Positions 57,047 to 64,000 of a DNA stretch of 64,000 nucleotides are shown here, piece by piece. Source of the DNA: Aphelocoma coerulescens (Eukaryota; Chordata; Aves; Passeriformes; Corvidae); assembly GCF_041296385.1 (NCBI RefSeq), contig NC_091014.1:47820078-47884077 (forward strand). Direction: 5' to 3'. Below the pieces are notes generated by a model that was not told the DNA's origin, did not search any database, and saw only the letters and a list, made by a program, of their open reading frames with translations. The translations under genes were made by a program, and so were the position numbers. Position 1 is the first letter of the stretch. Each line of letters begins with the position of its first letter.

Positions 57047-60000
57047 CAGGAGCTCCGGGGATACTCAGCATGTGAAAGCCAGGCCAAGCTTATCGCAGCA
57101 CAGCCAAAACCTTGCTCCTTCTTCTTCTTTCTGCTTGGAACTTGCCACAGCCCAATGCCCGATTTCGGGCTCAAACTAGGGTTAGGGTTAGGGTTAGGGT
57201 TACGCCTAGGGTTAGGCTTGAGAAAACCACAAAGCCAGGAGCTCCAGGGACACTCACCATGCGAAAGGCAGGCCAAGTTGAGCACGATACAGTTAAAACC
57301 TTGCTCCCTCTTCTTCTTTCTGCTTGGAACTCGCCGCCGCCCAATGCCCCATTTCTGGCTCAAACTAGGTTATGGTTATGGTTACACCTAGTGTTAGGGT
57401 TTGAGAAATCCACAAAACCAGGAGCTCCAGGGATACTCAGAATGCGAAAGGCAGGCCAAGCTTATCGCAGCACAGCCAAAACCTTGCTCCCACTTCTTCA
57501 TTCTTCTTGGAAGTCGCCACAACCCAATGCCTGATTTCTGGCTCAAACTAGGGTTAGGGTTAGGGTTAGGGTTACGCCTAGGTTAAGCTTTGAGAAAACC
57601 ACAAAGCCAGGAGCTCCAGGGACACTCACCATGTGAAAGGCAGGCCAAGCTTATCGCAGCACAGCCAAAACCTTGCTCCCTCTTCTTCATTCTTCTTGGA
57701 ATTTGATACAGCCCAATGCCCGATTTCTGGCTCAAACTAGGGTTAGAGTTACGCCTAGGGTAAGGTTTGAGAAAACCACAAAGCCAGGAGCTCCAGGGAC
57801 ACTCACCATGCGAAAGGCAGGCCAAGTTGAGCACGATACAGTTAAAACCTTGCTCCCTCTTCTTCTTTCTGCTTGGAACTCGCTGCCGCCCAATGCCCCA
57901 TTTCTGGCTCAAAATAGGGTTATGGTCGTGGTTACACCTAGTGTTAGGGTTTGAGAAATCCACAAAGCCAGGAGCTCCGGGGATACTCAGCATGCGAAAG
58001 GCAGGCCAAGCTTATCGCAGCACAAGCAAAACCTTGCTCCCTCTTCTTCATTCTTCTTGGAACTTGCCACAGCCCAATGCCCGATTTCTGTCTCAATCTA
58101 GGGTTAGGGTTAGGGTTAGGGTTACGCCTAGGGTTAGGCTTGAGAAAACCACAAAGCCAGGAGCTCCAGGGACGCTCACCATGCGAAAGGCAGGCCAAGT
58201 TGAGCACGATACAGTTAAAACCTTGCTCCCTCTTCTTCTTTCTGCTTGGAACTCACCGCCGCCCAATGCCCCATTTCTGGCTCAAACTAGGTTATGGTTA
58301 TGGTTACACCTAGTGTTAGGGTTTGAGAAATCCACAAAGCCAGGAGCTCCAGGGATACTCCCCATGCGAAAGGCAGGCCAAGCTTATCGCAGCACAGCCA
58401 AAACCTTGCTCTCACTTCTTCATTCTTCTTGGGATTCACCACAGCCCAATGCCCGATTTCTGGCTCAAACTAGGGTTAGGGTTACGCCTAGGGTTAGGCT
58501 TGAGAAAACCACAAAGCCAGGAGCTCCAGGGACACTCACCATGTGAAAGGCAGGCCAAGTTGAGCACGATACAGTTAAAACCTTGCTCCCTCTTCCTCTT
58601 TCTGCTTGGAACTCACCGCCACCCAATGCCCCATTTCTGGCCCAAACTTCGGTTATGTTTATGGTTACACCTAGTGTTAGGATTTGAGAAATCCACAAAG
58701 CCAGGAGCTCCAGGGATACTCAGCATGCGAAAGGCAGGCCAAGCTTATCGCAGCACAGCCAAAACCTTGCTTCCTCTTCTTCATTCTTCTTGGAAGTCGC
58801 CACAACCCAATGCCTGATTTCTGGCTCAAACTAGGGTTAGGGTTAGGGTTAGGGTTACGCCTAGGGTTAGGCTTGAGAAAACCACAAAGCCAGGAGCTCC
58901 AGGGACACTCACCATGTGAAAGGCAGGCCAAGTTGAGCACGATACAGTTAAAACCTTGCTCCCTCTTCTTCTTTCTGCTTGGAACTCGCCGCCGCCCAAT
59001 GCCCCATTTCTGGCTCCAACTAGGGTTATGGTCGTGGTTACACCTAGTGTTAGGGTTTGAGAAATCCACAAAGCCAGGAGCTCCAGGGATACTCAGCATG
59101 TGAAAGGCAGGCCAAGCTTATCGCAGCACAGCCAAAACCTTGCTCCCACTTCTTCATTCTTCTTGGAACTTGCCACAACCCAATGCCTGATTTCTGGCTC
59201 AAACTAGGGTTAGGGTTAGGGTTAGGGTTACGCCTAGGGTTAGGCTTGAGAAAACCACAAAGCCAGGAGCTCCAGGGATACTCCCCATGCGAAAGGCAGG
59301 CCAAGCTTATCGCAGCACAGCCAAAACCTTGCTCCCACTTCTTCATTCTTATTGGAATTCACCACAGCCCAATGCCCGATTTCTGGCTCAAACTAGGGTT
59401 AGGGTTACGCCTAGGGTTAGGCTTGAGAAAACCACAAAGCCAGGAGCTCCAGGGACACTCACCATGCGAAAGGCAGGCCAAGTTGAGCACGATACAGTTA
59501 AAACCTTGCTCCCTCTTCTTCTTTCTGCTTGGAACTCGCCGCCGCCCAATGCCCCATTTCTGGCTCAAACTAGGGTTATGGTCGTGGTTACACCTAGTGT
59601 TAGGGTTTGAGAAATCCACAAAGCCAGGAGCTCCAGGGATACTCACCATGTGAAAGGCAGGCCAAGTTGAGCACGATACAGTTAAAACCTTGCTCCCTCT
59701 TCTTCTTTCTGCTTGGAACTCGCCGCCGCCCAATGCCCCATTTCTGGCTCAAACTAGGGTTATGGTCGTGGTTACACCGAGTGTTAGGGTTTGAGAAATC
59801 CACAAAGCCAGGAGCTCCAGGGACACTCACCATGCGAAAGGCAGGCCAAGCTTATCGCAGCACAGCCAAAACCTTGCTCCCACTTCTTCATTCTTATTGG
59901 AATTCACCACAGCCCAATGCCCGATTTCTGGCTCAAACTAGGGTTAGGGTTATGCCTAGGGTTAGGCTTGAGAAAACCACAAAGCCAGGAGCTCCAGGGA

Positions 60001-63000
60001 CACTCGCCACGCGAAAGGCAGGCCAAGTGGAGCACGATACAGTTAAAACCTTGCTCCCTCTTCTTCTTTCTGCTTGGAACTCACCGCCGCCCAATGCCCC
60101 ATTTCTGGCTCAAACTAGGTTATGGTTATGGTTACACCTAGTGTTAGGGTTTGAGAAATCCATAAACCCAGGAGCTCCAGGGATACTCAGCATGCGAAAG
60201 GCAGGCCAAGCTTATCGCAGCACAGCCAAAACCTTGCTCCCACTTCTTCATTCTTCTTGGAAGTCGCCACAACCCAATGCCTGATTTCTGGCTCAATCTA
60301 GGGTTAGGGTTAGGGTTAGGGTTATGCCTAGGGTTAGGCTTGAGAAAACCACAAAGCCAGGAGCTCCAGGGATACTCCCCATGCGAAAGGCAGGCCAAGC
60401 TTATCGCAGCACAGCCAAAACCTTGCTCTCACTTCTTCATTCTTCTTGGGATTCACCACAGCCCAATGCCCGATTTCTGGCTCAAACTAGGGTTAGGGTT
60501 ACGCCTAGGGTTAGGCTTGAGCAAACCACAAAGCCAGGAGCTCCAGGGACACTCACCATGCGAAAGGCAGGCCAAGTTGAGCACGATACAGTTAAAACCT
60601 TGCTCCCTCTTCTTCTTTCTGCTTGGAACTCGCCGCCACCCAATGCCCCATTTCTGGCTCAAACTAGGTTATGGTTATGGTTACACCTAGTGTTAGGGTT
60701 TGAGAAATCCATAAAACCAGGAGCTCCAGGGATACTCAGCATGTGAAAGGCAGGCCAAGCTTATCGCAGCACAGCCAAAACCTTGCTCCCACTACTTCAT
60801 TCTTCTTGGAAGTCGCCACAACCCAATGCCTGATTTCTGGCTCAACCTAGGGTTAGGGTTAGGGTTAGGGTTACGCCTAGGTTAAGGTTTGAGAAAACCA
60901 CAAAGCCAGGAGCTCCAGGGACACTCACCATGTGAAAGGCAGGCCAAGTTGAGCACGATACAGTTAAAACCTTGCTCCCTCTTCTTCTTTCTGCTTGGAA
61001 CTCACCGCCGCCCAATGCCCCATTTCTGGCTCCAACTAGGGTTATGGTCGTGGTTACACCTAGTGTTAGGGTTTGAGAAATCCACAAAGCCAGGAGCTCT
61101 GGGGATACTCAGCATGTGAAAGGCAGGCCAAGCTTATCGCAGCACAAGCAAAACCTTGCTCCTTCTTCTTCTTTCTGCTTGGAACTTGCCACAGCCCAAT
61201 GCCGGATTTCTGGCTCAAACTAGGGTTAGGGTTAGGGTTAGGGTTACGCCTAGGGTTAGGCTTGAGAAAACCACAAAGCCAGGAGCTCCAGGGACGCTCA
61301 CCATGCGAAAGGCAGGCCAAGTTGAGCACGATACAGTTAAAACCTTGCTCCCTCTTCTTCTTTCTGCTTGGAACTCACCGCCGCCCAATGCCCCATTTCT
61401 GGCTCAAACTAGGTTATGGTTATGGTTACACCTAGTGTTAGGGTTTGAGAAATCCACAAAACCAGGAGCTCCAGGGATACTCAGAATGCGAAAGGCAGGC
61501 CAAGCTTATCGCAGCACAGCCAAAACCTTGCTCCCACTTCTTCATTCTTCTTGGAAGTCGCCACAACCCAATGCCTGAGTTCTGGCTCAACCTAGGGTTA
61601 GGGTTAGGGTTAGGGTTACGCCTAGGGTTAGGCTTGAGAAAACCACAAAGCCAGGAGCTCCAGGGATACTCCCCATGCGAAAGGCAGGCCAAGCTTATCG
61701 CAGCACAGCCAAAACCTTGCTCCCACTTCTTCATTCTTATTGGAATTCACCACAGCCCAATGCCCGATTTCTGGCTCAAACTAGGGTTAGGGTTATGCCT
61801 AGGGTTAGGCTTGAGAAAACCACAAAGCCAGGAGCTCCAGGGACACTCGCCACGCGAAAGGCAGGCCAAGTGGAGCACGATACAGTTAAAACCTTGCTCC
61901 CTCTTCTTCTTTCTGCTTGGAACTCACCGCCGCCCAATGCCCCATTTCTGGCTCAAACTAGGTTATGGTTATGGTTACACCTAGTGTTAGGGTTTGAGAA
62001 ATCCATAAACCCAGGAGCTCCAGGGATACTCAGCATGCGAAAGGCAGGCCAAGCTTATCGCAGCACAGCCAAAACCTTGCTCCCACTTCTTCATTCTTCT
62101 TGGAAGTCGCCACAACCCAATGCCTGATTTCTGGCTCAATCTAGGGTTAGGGTTAGGGTTAGGGTTACGCCTAGGGTTAGGCTTGAGAAAACCACAAAGC
62201 CAGGAGCTCCAGGGATACTCCCCATGCGAAAGGCAGGCCAAGCTTATCGCAGCACAGCCAAAACCTTGCTCCCTCTTCTTCATTCTTCTTGGAACTTGCC
62301 ACAGCCCAATGCCCGATTTCTGTCTCAATCTAGGGTTAGGGTTACGCCTAGGGTTAGGCTTGAGAAAACCACAAAGCCAGGAGCTCCAGGGACACTCACC
62401 ATGCGAAAGGCAGGCCAAGTTGAGCACGATACAGTTAAAACCTTGCTCCCTCTTCTTCTTTCTGCTTGGAACTCGCCGTCGCCCAATGCCCCATTTCTGG
62501 CTAAAACTAGGTTATGGTTATGGTTACACCTAGTGTTAGGGTTTGAGAAAACCACAAAGCCAGGAGCTCCAGGGATACTCCCCATGCGAAAGGCAGGCCA
62601 AGCTTATCGCAGCACAGCCAAAACCTTGCTCCCACTTCTTCATTCTTATTGGAATTCACCACAGCCCAATGCCCGATTTCTGGCTCAAACTAGGGTTAGG
62701 GTTACGCCTAGGGTTAGGCTTGAGAAAACCACAAAGCCAGGAGCTCCAGGGACACTCACCATGCGAAAGGCAGGCCAAGTTGAGCACGATACAGTTAAAA
62801 CCTTGCTCCCTCTTCTTCTTTCTGCTTGGAACTCGCTGCCGCCCAATGCCCCATTTCTGGCTCAAAATAGGGTTATGGTCGTGGTTACACCTAGTGTTAG
62901 GGTTTGAGAAATCCACAAAGCCAGGAGCTCCGGGGATACTCAGCATGCGAAAGGCAGGCCAAGCTTATCGCAGCACAAGCAAAACCTTGCTCCCTCTTCT

Positions 63001-64000
63001 TCATTCTTCTTGGAACTTGCCACAGCCCAATGCCCGATTTCTGTCTCAATCTAGGGTTAGGGTTAGGGTTAGGGTTACGCCTAGGGTTAGGCTTGAGAAA
63101 ACCACAAAGCCAGGAGCTCCAGGGACGCTCACCATGCGAAAGGCAGGCCAAGTTGAGCACGATACAGTTAAAACCTTGCTCCCTCTTCTTCTTTCTGCTT
63201 GGAACTCACCGCCGCCCAATGCCCCATTTCTGGCTCAAACTAGGTTATGGTTATGGTTACACCTAGTGTTAGGGTTTGAGAAATCCACAAAACCAGGAGC
63301 TCCAGGGATACTCCCCATGCGAAAGGCAGGCCAAGCTTATCGCAGCACAGCCAAAACCTTGCTCCCACTTCTTCATTCTTCTTGGAAGTCGCCACAACCC
63401 AATGCCTGATTTCTGGCTCAACCTAGGGTTAGGGTTAGGGTTAGGGTTACGCCTAGGGTTAGGCTTGAGAAAACCACAAAGCCAGGAGCTCCAGGGATAC
63501 TCCCCATGCGAAAGGCAGGCCAAGCTTATCGCAGCACAGCCAAAACCTTGCTCTCACTTCTTCATACTTCTTGGGATTCACCACAGCCCAATGCCCGATT
63601 TCTGGCTCAAACTAGGGTTAGGGTTACGCCTAGGGTTAGGCTTGAGAAAACCACAAAGCCAGGAGCTCCAGGGACACTCACCATGTGAAAGGCAGGCCAA
63701 GTTGAGCACGATACAGTTAAAACCTTGCTCCCTCTTCCTCTTTCTGCTTGGAACTCACCGCCACCCAATGCCCCATTTCTGGCCCAAACTTCGGTTATGT
63801 TTATGGTTACACCTAGTGTTAGGATTTGAGAAATCCACAAAGCCAGGAGCTCCAGGGATACTCAGCATGCGAAAGGCAGGCCAAGCTTATCGCAGCACAG
63901 CCAAAACCTTGCTTCCTCTTCTTCATTCTTCTTGGAAGTCGCCACAACCCAATGCCTGATTTCTGGCTCAAACTAGGGTTAGGGTTAGGGTTAGGGTTAC
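57047..64000 (+). repeat. ~7-kb mixed segment, copy 2, running off the window
   Basis: Equals 27982-34935 at +29,065, with the same A-A doublet (59441-59808), hybrid heads (57608, 59809) and extra HindIII site (57585-57590). One visible difference: G at 63855 where copy 1 has T at 34790, which makes an NcoI site there. The last monomer (63844) is cut 157 bp in, just after its four-unit telomeric tract, so the array continues to the right. Confidence 0.88.

Larger units (their letters stand above)
1..64000 (+). repeat. Telomere-hexamer-containing tandem satellite array
   Basis: The window is filled by tandem monomers of 177-189 bp, all in one orientation. A monomer contains, in order: the CAGGAGCTCC box (a SacI site, GAGCTC), a short head (GATACTC or GACACTC, then CATGCG or CATGTG), a GGCAGGCCAAG core, a type-specific middle, a pyrimidine-rich stretch around CTTCTTC, a CCCAATGCC box, TTTCTGGCTC, and a telomere-like hexamer tract ending in TTGAGAAA. 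Types A and B differ in the middle and in the hexamer tract. My tally is 348 monomers, about six B for every four A, with no gap or foreign insertion. The function of such satellites is structural at most (chromatin, chromosome-end spacing); nothing here encodes a product. The TTAGGG motif suits vertebrates and some other eukaryotes, so the host is uncertain. I could not match the monomer to a named satellite. Confidence 0.97.

Noticed and set aside
1..64000. A CRISPR array, because of the regular repeat spacing
   Set aside because: There are no unique spacers: the whole 177-189 bp unit is conserved, the units are far too long, and no cas gene is present.
1..64000. A true chromosome-end telomere
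   Set aside because: No run exceeds four perfect hexamers and every run is separated by about 140 bp of non-telomeric body, so this is a telomere-derived satellite.
1..64000. Centromeric alpha-type satellite with CENP-B boxes
   Set aside because: Monomer length (about 184) and HOR structure resemble it, but I see no CENP-B box pattern; the closest fragment, ACTTCGGTTATG in m7, lacks the required downstream bases. The body does not resemble alpha satellite.
1..64000. Identity with known telomere-linked repeats such as human TAR1 or the cat FA-SAT satellite
   Set aside because: Unit length and body sequence do not fit what I know of these. Without a database search I will not assign a named family or a species.
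1..64000. Inserted transposons, LTRs or processed retrocopies
   Set aside because: I followed monomer starts across the whole window and the spacing never departs from 177, 183, 184 or 189 bp, leaving no room for an insertion.

Overview
The whole 64 kb is one head-to-tail satellite array with no flanking sequence. I see no gene, RNA gene, transposon or CRISPR array. By manual tally it holds 348 monomers, the first and last cut by the window edges. Each monomer is 177, 183, 184 or 189 bp and I count it from the conserved CAGGAGCTCC box. Every monomer joins a body of about 140 bp to a 41-47 bp tract built of telomere-type hexamers. Two families occur. Type B has a HindIII site in its body (GCCAAGCTTATCGC) and perfect TTAGGG-type repeats, either four (B4, 189 bp) or two (B2, 177 bp). 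Type A has GTTGAGCACGATACAG in its body and a decayed hexamer tract (TTATGG, TTACAC, CTAGTG; 183 or 184 bp). All monomers lie in the same orientation, with the G-rich telomeric strand on +.

The array is nested. The basic higher-order repeat (HOR) is nine monomers, B4-A-B2-A-B4-B2-A-B4-A, exactly 1,655 bp. I find it in twelve places, three of them lacking the ninth monomer and three circularly permuted. Above it lies a 9,390-bp block of 51 monomers in direct tandem (4043-13432 and 13433-22822), with a third partial copy at 37734-43613 that runs on into further HOR copies. A 5,502-bp block is also tandem (41422-46923, then 46924 to about 52241). At the top level, about 17 kb (17870-34935) recurs at 45818-64000, differing by two whole-monomer indels of 372 and 745 bp. 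Hybrid monomers mark the unequal exchanges, and three breakpoints can be bounded to 8, 25 and 76 bp.

Most recurring differences between monomers are CG versus TG or CA at the same sites, as expected from deamination of methylated CpG. Together with TTAGGG hexamers this suggests a vertebrate, or another animal with a TTAGGG telomere and methylated repeats. The species cannot be named from the sequence. The likely location is subtelomeric or interstitial heterochromatin. If the array keeps native telomere polarity, the right end of the window faces the chromosome end. The long open frames (up to 347 codons) are by-products: three of the four monomer lengths are divisible by three, so one stop-free frame repeats from monomer to monomer.
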